Positions 9,218 to 18,651 of a stretch of 64,000 bases of DNA are shown here, one piece after another; the first letter of the stretch is position 1; the number at the start of each line of letters is the position of its first letter. The stretch covers positions 124,001-188,000 of the forward strand of contig NZ_CALIZG010000023.1 in NCBI RefSeq assembly GCF_938028775.1, read 5' to 3'. The DNA is from Mogibacterium diversum_A (GTDB lineage Bacteria; Bacillota; Clostridia; Peptostreptococcales; Anaerovoracaceae). The notes under the pieces are model-generated. The model worked only from the letters and a program-made list of their open reading frames with translations, was not told where the DNA came from and searched no databases. Both the position numbers and the translations under genes were made by a program.

Positions 9218-12200
9218 TTATTCACCTATTTTCTTTCTCATTCTGATTAAAAGTGCTAGCCCTGCGAGTGCAAGTAGAAGCACCCCTACATAGAATACTA
9301 GTATTGCGCTATCTCCTGTCTTAGGTAGTCCTGTCTTCTTAGGCTTATCTGGTGTCTTTGGCACGTTTGGCTTCTCTGGCTCATACGTGTTAGTGATTAC
9401 AAAGCCAGCCGAATCTCCGGTAACCTTAGTGGTGTATCCACCTACAGCATCTTCCTTTATAGCATACTTAATCTCCTTGCCACCTTTGTACTTAGGTAAG
9501 TTTGCAAATGTATGCTTCCAGTTATCAGCTGCCTTGATATCGCGCTCCTCAATCATCTCATCGTTAGCATAAAGCTTTACATGGATCTTGTTAGGACGGC
9601 TGCTGATTACACTGCTATCGTTCACCCATACCTTCTCTACAGGGATATCGATATATTCTGGTTTGTGTTTGTTAGTGATGTCATAGCCATTTACCGTAGC
9701 CGTATATCCATCTACAGCTTCCTCTGTAACTGTGTAGGTGATCTCCTGCCCAGCCTTGTACTTAGGTAAATTTGCAAATGTATATGTCCAGTTGCTGCCA
9801 GCGCTCACAGTCTTTTCCTGCACCTTTGAGCCATTAGCAAGTAGGTTCACCTTGATTGATGTCGGACGCTTGCCATCCTGGTTGAAGTTATCATCCCACG
9901 TCTTAGTTCCTGAAACTTCTACCTGCTCCTGTTCCATCGTATTTGTTATGGTGATGCCTAGCTGAGATGTTGGCGAAGCTGGATTTACCTGAACAGAATT
10001 AGCTGTAACATCATATGTCTTGCCACTGTACGTTACTTTGTTATTCCCGTTCTGGTTAGCTTCCTTCACCGTATAAACGATTGGCGTCTTAGTTGTAGTG
10101 CCATCATTATTCTGAACCACAGTGTACTGGCGAAGCTGTGTGAACTTTGCTTTCCAGTTATTCGCTGCTGTCAGCTTAGCGGTCTTACCAGTATCTTCAC
10201 CATTGGCAAAGAGTTTTACCGTAATTTCGTTAACATCCGGAGTTGCAATTTCATTGCCCTCAGTATCAACCCACTTCTTAGTTGCTTCAACATCCATCTT
10301 ATCAATCAGCTTGTTAGAAACAACATCGGTCTCACGAAGCTTTACTTCGTCGTTATATATAACACTGAATGTGTTGTTAGCAACAGCCTCTGATAGCTTA
10401 GGATCGTAAGTTGGGGCCTTCATCGTGAGGTATGCAGACAGAACTGTGTACGGCTCCAAAGTCGTACCATTCTTACCTACAATCTTGATAGCCTTAACCT
10501 TAGTGTAATCCCCAGGGTTCTTAGTCCAAGCAGAGCTGTTTAGCTCGTTTTTATCCGTTCTATCAGGATATTTATCCGTGCGGTAATATATGTCGTAATT
10601 ATTGCTTACATCTGTAGAACCGATCTTTAGCTCGAGTGGTCCCTGAAGGGTGTTGCTAAATGCAGAATTTCTGCCATCGCCTACATGTGGGAACACGTCA
10701 TACATGAGAATTTTATCCATCGCCATGTTGTAATAGTTACGAACACTTAGGCGATACTGGAATAATCCGCTTGTGTTTGTCACATCGGCAAAATCTGTCG
10801 AGATTGTATTTCTCGTAAATGCCCTTCCGTATACAGCAGCACCGCCTGGAGTATTAGGCTCGAGGCTTCTTATGTGCTTATCCGACTGAATACTCTCTAC
10901 GTTGTTACCCAGAACCTTGGCAGTTGCCTTTAGTATAGTCTCATCCACGACACCATTTATATTGATGTCTAGTGTGTCTTTTACGAAGTTGTTCGTATTA
11001 TAGAGACCAGCGAAATCTGCTGGCGTTCCCTTTGTCCAGTTGTCGGCGTAGAAATATACATCGTTATTATTATTTAACTGATCATTCTCTGCCTTGCTAG
11101 GTATTACGTCATTATTTACATATAAATCGACAATATCATAAGCCATATTCGCATATTCATATACGTAGCCTGAAGGTAGAACGATTTTAACCGCATCTCG
11201 GCCAGTCTCGTTGTAGTTCTTAATAAACTCCACCGACTGAACTGGTTTCGAACCAACTATCGGCGAAACGTTCGTAAGCTGATCATACGAAACACCGGTT
11301 GGCAGCAAATCCACGAATGTTGGATTCTTTAGATATCGTGCTCCTGAGAGCGTATCAAGCCTAAAACCTACCCTGGCAGTGAATCTCTCGTTTGGCATCC
11401 CCACCCTCTGATTGCGAGTTTCCTTACCTAACCACACCTTCTCGGTGAAAGGAGTAAAGTACGAGTTCCAGCTACCAGACAGATCCATCTTCGTCTTGGA
11501 GCCATCTTCGTTAACCCTGTTGACATCGGCCTTGACTGTATTGTTGATAGGTCTATCGTTATAGGTTTCCCCGAAAGGATTGATAAACATCATCTTGAGG
11601 TTAAACTCTAAGTTTGCTGAAGGTGCGAGTGTGAAATCCTTGAGGTATAAGCCCACTCTCTTGTACTTAGGATCAACTGCACCAGCGTTTGCAGGATCTA
11701 ACGTGCCCTGATTGATCTGATCAAGGTATGACTGTAGCTTTTCCTTGCTGTCAGCATTTACCTCGCCTTTAAATAGCCATGCTGCACCATTATTAGTAAG
11801 CGGAATAACATCGTACGTTCCGTCAGCTTTATAGCCTCTTAGTTCTAGCTGTGAGAGATTGAGATTTGCTCTCGAACCTACACCTACGAGGTTCCCCGTT
11901 ATCATCGTCATAAATAGACGACCACCAGTGTTCTGAACGTCCTCATAAATCTCAATGTCTGTAAGCGGTCTATCGAGCTTGTTAACCAACTTGATAGCAT
12001 ATTCCAGCTCTCTTACCGCAAGACTGTTCTTGTCGAACGGAATGGTAAGTAGACCTTTCTTGCCGAGCATTCCATCGCCGTTGTAGTCATCACCTGCTAA
12101 GCGGAAACGCTTCGTATCATCATCAAAATTGTGTTCATTTCCAGCGACTTTTCCGACAGTAGCCTCAGCTGCACCCGGATTAAATGGAATTCCCTGCATC

Positions 12201-13252
12201 TCTGCAGTGTTCGTAAAGTTTACTCTATTAGATCCATTCATGTACTTTGCACCTGGGAATGACAGCTTAAGATTTGAATAAGCTGGCAGATTATCCCTGA
12301 TGTAATCGTGCAAATCCCTAACGCCCGTAGGTATGTCGAATCTTAGCGTAACCGTCTTACCGTCGGAGCTTAGAGTCCAGTTAGGGTTCTTTGCCGGGTC
12401 AAACTTAGCAGTCCTAGTATTGCCTGCGCTATCAACATATGTCGGAAGCTTATCAGTGATTATAATTGAGCGATATGCCCTGTACTCTTGATACAATTTA
12501 AAGTTGTAGTTAATATCCGATGCACCATCTTCTGAAATAGACGAAGGATTCGTCCTGCTAGATGCACCAGCATATACGAGCTGATCGTCTGTCTCTTCTC
12601 CCGCAACTATCTTCATGAGCCATGGCTTTGGATAAGTAACACCATAAGTCTTATCCTCAAGTGTAGAAAGCTTAGTGCCATCAGCACTATACATGCGAAC
12701 TACTGGCTTAAGCTTAAAATCACTTGGTGTAGTCTTATCTGCAAAGCTCATTACATATGGAAGCTGCAATCTTACCGTATTGTCTATCTTGTTCAGATAA
12801 ATTCGCTTAATAGTTTTCCCATCGTTAGTCACGATTGTCTCTTCTGACTTAATGATAGGCTGTGTCTTGGAAGCTGGCGTCGCGAAGTTATCCAGGTAAG
12901 TTCCATCAGCGATATTGTTGGTATCGTTTTGGTTCTTCGATGTCTGCTTCGTTGGCACTTCAATCTCGAGATACAGTCCCTCGACTGGCTTCGTCAGCGC
13001 CGTCGCATCAATCTCAATTCCTGTTGTGATATTCGTCTCTGTCCTTACTGTCGTAGGCGAAGTAGGCTTTAGGTTTAGCGTAAGAGAACCGCTCTGGCCA
13101 AAATTAATCGTGTCAGAGAAAGCTGACGCACTAGTTCCTGATGACGCACCTGAAGCCGCCGCACTTACTGATGGAATACCAGATATCAGAGTTGTGATAA
13201 TCATGGCCATCAAGCACAGTATGGACACCGCTTTGCTTCTAATTGCCTTCAT
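9218..13252 (-). CDS. Very large cell-wall-anchored adhesin with LPKTG motif
   Basis: A 1344-aa surface protein and the only stand-alone adhesin here with a canonical LPKTGD sorting motif (about residue 1308), followed by a membrane helix and RMRKKIGE. It has a signal peptide (cleavage probably after VSA, near residue 32). A roughly 950-residue ectodomain of unrecognised beta-rich modules follows, with repeated phrases of the type VVTNTSGLFQYRLSVRN that resemble isopeptide-forming fimbrial domains. Then come three Cna-B repeats (about 1000-1285) with the usual ATKKWVD, SGTKTWDD and VEKVWVN openings. The strong SD AAGGAGGG precedes the ATG. The gene is monocistronic: the promoter region upstream separates it from the two-component system and a terminator follows it. 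Ligand unknown. Confidence 0.92.
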   Translation of the reverse strand: MKAIRSKAVSILCLMAMIITTLISGIPSVSAAASGASSGTSASAFSDTINFGQSGSLTLNLKPTSPTTVRTETNITTGIEIDATALTKPVEGLYLEIEVPTKQTSKNQNDTNNIADGTYLDNFATPASKTQPIIKSEETIVTNDGKTIKRIYLNKIDNTVRLQLPYVMSFADKTTPSDFKLKPVVRMYSADGTKLSTLEDKTYGVTYPKPWLMKIVAGEETDDQLVYAGASSRTNPSSISEDGASDINYNFKLYQEYRAYRSIIITDKLPTYVDSAGNTRTAKFDPAKNPNWTLSSDGKTVTLRFDIPTGVRDLHDYIRDNLPAYSNLKLSFPGAKYMNGSNRVNFTNTAEMQGIPFNPGAAEATVGKVAGNEHNFDDDTKRFRLAGDDYNGDGMLGKKGLLTIPFDKNSLAVRELEYAIKLVNKLDRPLTDIEIYEDVQNTGGRLFMTMITGNLVGVGSRANLNLSQLELRGYKADGTYDVIPLTNNGAAWLFKGEVNADSKEKLQSYLDQINQGTLDPANAGAVDPKYKRVGLYLKDFTLAPSANLEFNLKMMFINPFGETYNDRPINNTVKADVNRVNEDGSKTKMDLSGSWNSYFTPFTEKVWLGKETRNQRVGMPNERFTARVGFRLDTLSGARYLKNPTFVDLLPTGVSYDQLTNVSPIVGSKPVQSVEFIKNYNETGRDAVKIVLPSGYVYEYANMAYDIVDLYVNNDVIPSKAENDQLNNNNDVYFYADNWTKGTPADFAGLYNTNNFVKDTLDININGVVDETILKATAKVLGNNVESIQSDKHIRSLEPNTPGGAAVYGRAFTRNTISTDFADVTNTSGLFQYRLSVRNYYNMAMDKILMYDVFPHVGDGRNSAFSNTLQGPLELKIGSTDVSNNYDIYYRTDKYPDRTDKNELNSSAWTKNPGDYTKVKAIKIVGKNGTTLEPYTVLSAYLTMKAPTYDPKLSEAVANNTFSVIYNDEVKLRETDVVSNKLIDKMDVEATKKWVDTEGNEIATPDVNEITVKLFANGEDTGKTAKLTAANNWKAKFTQLRQYTVVQNNDGTTTKTPIVYTVKEANQNGNNKVTYSGKTYDVTANSVQVNPASPTSQLGITITNTMEQEQVEVSGTKTWDDNFNQDGKRPTSIKVNLLANGSKVQEKTVSAGSNWTYTFANLPKYKAGQEITYTVTEEAVDGYTATVNGYDITNKHKPEYIDIPVEKVWVNDSSVISSRPNKIHVKLYANDEMIEERDIKAADNWKHTFANLPKYKGGKEIKYAIKEDAVGGYTTKVTGDSAGFVITNTYEPEKPNVPKTPDKPKKTGLPKTGDSAILVFYVGVLLLALAGLALLIRMRKKIGE

Positions 13253-13340
13253 AATCCCTCCTTATAAATACACTTATCTTAAGCTACACATACACCAAAA
13301 TGTACAGCGCAGCTTTTAATGATATAATGCAAAAATTCTC

Positions 13341-13366
13341 TATATAACGCACTACCGCATTATATA
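13341..13366. promoter_or_regulatory. Inverted repeat in the 5' leader of the 1344-aa adhesin gene
   Basis: TATATAACGC and GCATTATATA form a 10-bp dyad (one wobble) around a 6-nt centre, between the predicted promoter and the start codon. It may be an operator or an RNA hairpin. A partial third copy of the half-site (TATAATGC) lies at 13323-13330. This 303-bp intergenic stretch (13253-13555) holds the dyad, the promoter and no gene. Confidence 0.45.
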
Positions 13367-13390
13367 AGTAATTCTTAACTAATTTCGTTT

Positions 13391-13419
13391 ATTTTACACG
13401 AAGTCCAGATATTTTGCAA
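13391..13419 (-). promoter_or_regulatory. Probable promoter of the 1344-aa adhesin gene
   Basis: Minus strand: -35 TTGCAA, 17-nt spacer, -10 TAAAAT, giving a 5' leader of roughly 130 nt that contains the inverted repeat at 13341-13366. Confidence 0.55.
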
Positions 13420-13555
13420 ATCGCGTACACACTACTAAATGTTACAAAATCGATAAGATTGGCATTTACTGCAACTTTTCTTTGTTTTTTAACCTTGTTT
13501 TGTTATTGCTTTTGTTACAGTCCAATGTTAGAGCATAGATTGAGGGCATAGCTCC

Positions 13556-14968
13556 TTAACACATGATAAATTTGAGTCTAAACTCAGCACCATCACCTTC
13601 CTCTGAGACTATCTTGAACTCCGCCCTATGAAGCTCCGCAATTTCCCTCACAAATGATAGTCCGAGTCCGAGCCCACTGTTAATTTCTTTATTTCTTGAT
13701 TCATCGACTTGATAAAACCTATCCGAGATTTTAGCTATATGATCTGGTGATATGCCGATTCCGTCATCCACTACTTTTAAAGTAGCCGTCGTAAGGTCAG
13801 TGATTTCCTCGGGTTTCTCGCACTTAAACGATGTGTTCTTTTGATTCTCGCCAAAACCTTGCCCTTGATCACGCTCCAACTTTATTAACACCATCGTTTT
13901 AGAAAATTTAATCGCATTGCTCACGAGATTATCAAGCACACGGTAAAGCATCAATTTGTGACCATAAATCCATATATCCGATTGAATCTCTATATCAAAT
14001 TTCAGTCCCGATTCTACCCACTTTCGCTCGTGCTGTCTGCAGTATTCTGTGACAAGCTCCGAAAGCGACAGCCTATCTAAATCAGACCAACATAACTGCT
14101 CGGCCTTAGAAAGCTCAAGAATCTGCTCTGTCATATCCTTCATCAGTTTAGCCTGGTGGTTTATTACCTCAAGAGACTCCCTTGCACTCTCTAAATCGTC
14201 AGCGTATTTCGCTCCGAACTCACTTTCTGCCATTATCACCGAGAGTGGTGTTCTGAGCTCGTGCGATACGTTCTGATTGAACTGCTTCTCCTTATCGAAA
14301 TTTTCCTGTATAGAGAAAATCATTTTGTTAAATACATTTGCAAGTCTCGCCGTCTCATCATACGAATGCTTATACGACGTATTGATGCGCTTCGTATAGT
14401 CACGACTCTCCGTGATATCCTCTGCCATGTTAGTAACATCATTTATCGGAAGTAAACCGCGCTTAAGTATTCTTCTACCCCCAAGTGACATCGAAATCAT
14501 TGAAAGAGGTGCAAGAACAACAATTGCAAGCAGAAATAGTTTCAGCTCATAGCTCAGCCATTTGATGGAATGAATTCCACGAACCCACTTCTGCTCCTCT
14601 TTGTTATACGTATCAAAGTAATAATAATTTAAGCCATCAGAACTGTACTTCGATATCTCTCCTGATGAAAATGGAGCATTTTCATGAAACCCTTGTGGCA
14701 GCGTGCCTCGCTCGAGTTTTTTATCTTTACTGTATATTGCGAAATATACACCGTCGTCATAGGACTCAAAATCATCGAGGTCTGAAGCCATCCTTATCGT
14801 TGCTCGTTCGAGCTCTGTTCTGGTTGTATAACTCGACCACGTATCAGAAAGCACAAGCGCTACACTGAACATTGCAATAAATATAGCTGCTACAAATACC
14901 GTGTACCAACGAGTAACCCTCGAGACGATGGTTCTCTTTCTATTCCTTTTCTTCTGATTTGAATACAT
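13556..14968 (-). CDS. Two-component sensor histidine kinase
   Basis: A 470-aa membrane kinase. One transmembrane helix lies near residues 22-41, a short extracellular sensor at about 42-138 and a second helix at about 141-160. A HAMP-like linker leads to the HisKA domain with phospho-acceptor His236 in VSHELRTPL. The HATPase domain carries the N box LVSNAIKFS, the G1 box VVDDGIGIS and the G2 box GLGLGLSFV. The start codon lies inside the response regulator gene (29-bp overlap), so the pair is translationally coupled. It belongs to the EnvZ/OmpR-type class. The placement between adhesin genes and a PepSY lipoprotein suggests envelope sensing, but its targets cannot be read from sequence. Confidence 0.95.
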   Translation of the reverse strand: MYSNQKKRNRKRTIVSRVTRWYTVFVAAIFIAMFSVALVLSDTWSSYTTRTELERATIRMASDLDDFESYDDGVYFAIYSKDKKLERGTLPQGFHENAPFSSGEISKYSSDGLNYYYFDTYNKEEQKWVRGIHSIKWLSYELKLFLLAIVVLAPLSMISMSLGGRRILKRGLLPINDVTNMAEDITESRDYTKRINTSYKHSYDETARLANVFNKMIFSIQENFDKEKQFNQNVSHELRTPLSVIMAESEFGAKYADDLESARESLEVINHQAKLMKDMTEQILELSKAEQLCWSDLDRLSLSELVTEYCRQHERKWVESGLKFDIEIQSDIWIYGHKLMLYRVLDNLVSNAIKFSKTMVLIKLERDQGQGFGENQKNTSFKCEKPEEITDLTTATLKVVDDGIGISPDHIAKISDRFYQVDESRNKEINSGLGLGLSFVREIAELHRAEFKIVSEEGDGAEFRLKFIMC

Positions 14969-15614
14969 ATCCCATACCTCTCTTCGTCACTATGACCATC
15001 GGATTCTCTAGCTTCTTGCGAATGTTCTTTACCAATACATCGATAATGTTCGACTCACCCTCATAGTCAAAGTCCCAGATATGTTCTCTGATCTGCTCTC
15101 TACTCAATATAACATTAGGATGCCTAACCAAACACTCGAGCAGAGCGTACTCCTTGGCTGTAAGGTCTACTAGAGACGAATTCTTGGTAACTGTTTTCTT
15201 TATAAAATCTAAGCAACAATCACCAAACTGCACGGTACTCATGAGAATCTCTCTATTATTGCGTCTCAGCATAACTCTGATGCGTGCGAGGAGCTCATCA
15301 AATTCAAAAGGCTTAACGAGGTAATCATCCGCACCAGCATCTAGCCCAGTCACCTTGTCTTCAAGCGTATCCTTTGCTGTTAGCATGAGGACAGGCGTCT
15401 TAATCTGATGATTTCTTAGATACTTAAGCACACCAAGTCCATCAAGTCTAGGCATCATGATATCTGAAATTATTACGTCGTAATTAGTTGCTCTTATGTA
15501 GTCAATCGCTTCTTCCCCATCATATGCCGCATCAACACTGTACTGCTGAGTCTTTAGAAGCTTTACTATACTTCTATTAAGCATAACCTCATCTTCGATT
15601 ACTAACAGCTTCAT
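14940..15614 (-). CDS. OmpR/PhoB-family response regulator
   Basis: A 224-aa transcription factor. The receiver domain carries the acidic pair in VIEDE, phospho-acceptor Asp51 in ISDIMMP, the TAKD threonine/lysine motif near residue 97-100 and DDYLVKPF. The C-terminal winged helix has the typical VDLTAKEYALLECLV and SREQIREHIWDFDYEG segments and ends in RGMGYVFK. It is the first gene of a two-gene operon with the sensor kinase and has a good SD (AAAGGAG). The regulon is unknown; nearby adhesin promoters are reasonable candidates. Confidence 0.97.
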   Translation of the reverse strand: MKLLVIEDEVMLNRSIVKLLKTQQYSVDAAYDGEEAIDYIRATNYDVIISDIMMPRLDGLGVLKYLRNHQIKTPVLMLTAKDTLEDKVTGLDAGADDYLVKPFEFDELLARIRVMLRRNNREILMSTVQFGDCCLDFIKKTVTKNSSLVDLTAKEYALLECLVRHPNVILSREQIREHIWDFDYEGESNIIDVLVKNIRKKLENPMVIVTKRGMGYVFKSEEKE

Positions 15615-15666
15615 GGTCTCGCTCCTTTACTTTCTTTATTGTCGCCTATTATATCATCTTATACGC

Positions 15667-15699
15667 AAAATCTCGGCTAGATAATCTAACCGAGATTTT
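15667..15699 (-). terminator. Rho-independent terminator after the PepSY lipoprotein gene
   Basis: A 15-bp stem with one mismatch (AAAATCTCGG arm) and a 3-nt loop. It separates the PepSY gene from the two-component operon. The arms are A/T-ended, so it could work in both directions. Confidence 0.8.
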
Positions 15700-15721
15700 A
15701 TATACAATCATATACTATTAA

Positions 15722-16279
15722 CTAGTCATCCTGATCTTCATTTTCTTCTGCTAAGAACGCTCCATCGACAGCACTCATCTTTACATCAATCGTCTGTTTA
15801 CCATCTATTACAGTTACTTTGTATACGAGAGCATTTTCATTAATGTCCAGCTTAAGCTTCATGATAATTGCCTTAGCATATTTTTCTTTCACTAGTGTTT
15901 CAGCCTTTGCAAGGTCAACTTGTGGCTTCGCACCTATGAGAGCCTTGTCTTCAGAATCTGAATTGAAGTTATCTGCCTCAACCTTCAGGACTTTCCCTGA
16001 TTCTCCATCGATTTTATATTCCTTTACAGAATTAGTGTCGCTAACGGTAATTTCATACACTACAGTTTCATTGTCAACATCTATCTCATATCCTATAACA
16101 GTTCCTCCATTCGATTCCTTGAGTGCCGTTTCCTCTGCCTGCTGAACTGTTACTTTCGCCTTGCGCACAGCCTTTTCATCATGATTGCTTGAGCATCCAA
16201 CTGCTGAACCGAGCGCTGAGATAGAAACTGCTAATGCGATAAACTTTGCTAATGTCTTTATTTTGAAAATCTTTTTCAT
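15722..16279 (-). CDS. PepSY-domain lipoprotein
   Basis: A 185-aa protein with a lipoprotein signal peptide: a basic start, a hydrophobic core and a lipobox ending GSAVGC (Cys about residue 29). Two PepSY repeats follow: KVTVQQAEETALKESNGG ... VVYEITVSD and QVDLAKAETLVKEKYAKA ... LVYKVTVID. It ends in an acidic tail. PepSY lipoproteins are often encoded next to two-component systems and are thought to modulate envelope proteases or sensor activity. Here the gene is codirectional with and directly upstream of the two-component genes but separated from them by a terminator. The function in this organism is inference. Confidence 0.88.
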   Translation of the reverse strand: MKKIFKIKTLAKFIALAVSISALGSAVGCSSNHDEKAVRKAKVTVQQAEETALKESNGGTVIGYEIDVDNETVVYEITVSDTNSVKEYKIDGESGKVLKVEADNFNSDSEDKALIGAKPQVDLAKAETLVKEKYAKAIIMKLKLDINENALVYKVTVIDGKQTIDVKMSAVDGAFLAEENEDQDD

Positions 16280-16397
16280 GTCTTTACCTCTTTCTGTTTT
16301 AATTTGAAATTAAACTCCTCATCTTTGCTTCTTGTTGTCCATATAATAAATGAGAAAGATGAACGCAAAATGAATCGCAACGCTTTTTTCATAAAAA

Positions 16398-16428
16398 AGA
16401 GAGCAACCACATAAAGCAGTCGCTCTCT
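16398..16428 (-). terminator. Rho-independent terminator at the end of pilus locus B
   Basis: A 10-bp stem (AGAGAGCGAC with one G-U pair in minus-strand RNA) is followed by TTTTTT, 7 bp beyond the stop codon of the thioester-domain adhesin gene. It closes the locus B operon. Confidence 0.9.
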
Positions 16429-16434
16429 AGCTTC

Positions 16435-18651
16435 TTATTTCGTACCGTTCTTTAAACGATTCTTCCTAGTGATAATCACCCCTGCCGATATGAGCACGAG
16501 TATCACCCCTGCGATATACAGCACGGTTCTACCAAGGCCTCCGGTCTCAGGCAGCAGGAACCTCATATTCTCAGTATTCTTGATTGTAATAGTTCCTGAT
16601 GAAACCGCTGCATCCTTTGGTGTCTGAACTTCCGCACCGTTACTATTGCTGTAGCTAGTACCGTAATCTGGCACGGCTGTCTCAACTACGTAGTAACCAT
16701 AAGTAACGTCATCGCCATTGTCCGCTTTTCCTGACACCGGCAAATCCGTATAGGTTTTCGTCCAGTTATCTGAAGCTGACAGTGTCTCTCCAGCCTTATA
16801 GACCTTCTCTGAAGTCGTTCCGTTCGCACTCGTCGAAATCTGCATCAAGTTGTAGGTGATTGACCCAGCTGAACGCTGCACCTCTTGTCCATCAGCATCG
16901 AACCACTTCTTATTAACAGTGATTCTCGTCTTAAGCTTTTCGTTCTTAACTTTAAAAGTCATACTAGTTCCGCTTAAGGTTACCATTGGATTGGTCGAAG
17001 TCTGCGTGATAGTGAACTTTTTGTTCTGCTCTTCAATCTTAAAGTCAATCGGTCCATCTAGTGGCTTGTAGCCTGTCGGCGTCTTCTCCTCCGTGAGGCG
17101 ATATTCGCCAGCACTTAGCCCTTCGAACTTGAACTGCGATATATTCTGGTTTCTACCTACATACATCGGTGTAAATGACGCATCGCCAAGCTTTTCAAGC
17201 TTGAATACAGCTCCATTAAGTGCGTTCTCTGTATCATCAACCTTCAGTACATTGATTTCAGTCGTTCTGTTCAGCTCGAACGAAACCAGCTGCTGGTATG
17301 GCTGAGAATGTTTGCCAGTCATCTCTGTAATGTAGGTCTTGACCTTAACGGATTTCATCTCCGCATCGGAAACCTTCTTGCTCTCGGATAGGATGTGGTT
17401 AACTGCCGTCTTCATCCTGGTGTACTCATTAGAGCCCTGACTATATGTTTTTATATCATCCAGGCTATTTGAGTAGTACCAAAATGCCTCCTGCATCGTT
17501 TTATAGTATCCGTAATCCTGTTCGTGATCTACTGAATCTCTCCAGAATCCCGCATCGTTGAGTCCGTAATCCTTCAGGAGTTCATCCTTGTGCGTTTCGC
17601 AGTAGTAATAAATCTTACGCATTACGTCGTAGAGCTCTTTTTTACCAACTCTAGGTCTCTGAGCTGATCTATATAGAGCATCCGCATCGTTAATGTACTC
17701 CTTATATACAGCATTGTCTCCGAAGCCTGGGAAAGTATCCTCTGCTCTAATGCAAAATGCCTCTACCCCAGAGGAGCTTTCGTTGCTCTTGGACACTTTG
17801 ATCTTATCTCCGTATCCTACAAATCCGTAGTATTCATTAGCAGCAAGCGGTTTATCTTGTTCACCGACCTTCTTAAGGATTGATGTGTTACCGCCTTTTG
17901 TAAACCTTATGAATAGCTTACCGTCCTCATTAGAGAAATAGAATTCAGCCACATTGCCTGTAGGAAGCTGGTATTTACTCGGTGCACTCTTAATTTTCAG
18001 CTTATACTTCTTATTAAGCTCGATATCACGCTTTGTAATATCGATGTCGTACCTATTCCCAGTTCCTGGCCTGGCCTGAATGCTTATAGGAGTGTCGCCA
18101 TTGTCGTCTTCCTTTGTCAGTTCAAAGGTTACAGGCTTAACTGCAGCGCCAGACGTATCCTGTACAAAGAATCCCATTCCGACTTTTGCAGACTCAGCAG
18201 TTTGACGTAAGACTATGCCACCGCTGCCTTTAGTGAAGTGAATCCCAGAAGTATCGAAGTAAAACTCTGCTACACTCTGAACTGGCCTCTCGTATCCTGG
18301 TGGTACATTTTTTATGTACATCTTATAGGTAGTATTTAGCTTTAGCCCTGTAAATTCAACATCTGGTTTCACGAAACTCACGAAGCCATTTTTATATATC
18401 TTTTCAGAACCACCGTCCACTTCCATTAGGTTGTACTGTACCTGTCCTATTATATTTTCGCCGGTGTGAGATCGTATACTGAACTTCACATAGGTTTCTG
18501 GAGCCCCTGCCCTAAGTGCTCTGACATGTCTAACTCGAGATGTGTGTGTCGCGTTTTCCTGTGCATACGTAGCGATCGGAAACATCTGTATCAAGATGGC
18601 GAGGATTATCAGCAAGGAAGAGAGCTTTTTCATTAAAGTCTTCTTGTTCAT
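16435..18651 (-). CDS. Pilus locus B tip adhesin with internal thioester domain
   Basis: A 738-aa LPETG protein that ends the locus B operon. After a signal peptide (cleavage near residue 30) there are two similar beta domains (about 50-255; both contain VAEFYF). A thioester domain (about 270-460) carries the three hallmark motifs of streptococcal Cpa/SfbI-type TEDs: Cys300 in AFCI, MQEAFW (386-391; family TQxAΦW) and YQQLV (452-456; family ΦQζΦΦ), whose Gln453 should form the Cys-Gln thioester. A SpaA-like domain (about 462-570, E-box YRLTEEKTPTGY), a Cna-B domain (about 575-695) and the anchor LPETGG (700-705) follow. Known TEDs bind host proteins covalently, fibrinogen in one case. The start overlaps the previous stop (TGATG). 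Confidence 0.88.
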   Translation of the reverse strand: MNKKTLMKKLSSLLIILAILIQMFPIATYAQENATHTSRVRHVRALRAGAPETYVKFSIRSHTGENIIGQVQYNLMEVDGGSEKIYKNGFVSFVKPDVEFTGLKLNTTYKMYIKNVPPGYERPVQSVAEFYFDTSGIHFTKGSGGIVLRQTAESAKVGMGFFVQDTSGAAVKPVTFELTKEDDNGDTPISIQARPGTGNRYDIDITKRDIELNKKYKLKIKSAPSKYQLPTGNVAEFYFSNEDGKLFIRFTKGGNTSILKKVGEQDKPLAANEYYGFVGYGDKIKVSKSNESSSGVEAFCIRAEDTFPGFGDNAVYKEYINDADALYRSAQRPRVGKKELYDVMRKIYYYCETHKDELLKDYGLNDAGFWRDSVDHEQDYGYYKTMQEAFWYYSNSLDDIKTYSQGSNEYTRMKTAVNHILSESKKVSDAEMKSVKVKTYITEMTGKHSQPYQQLVSFELNRTTEINVLKVDDTENALNGAVFKLEKLGDASFTPMYVGRNQNISQFKFEGLSAGEYRLTEEKTPTGYKPLDGPIDFKIEEQNKKFTITQTSTNPMVTLSGTSMTFKVKNEKLKTRITVNKKWFDADGQEVQRSAGSITYNLMQISTSANGTTSEKVYKAGETLSASDNWTKTYTDLPVSGKADNGDDVTYGYYVVETAVPDYGTSYSNSNGAEVQTPKDAAVSSGTITIKNTENMRFLLPETGGLGRTVLYIAGVILVLISAGVIITRKNRLKNGTK

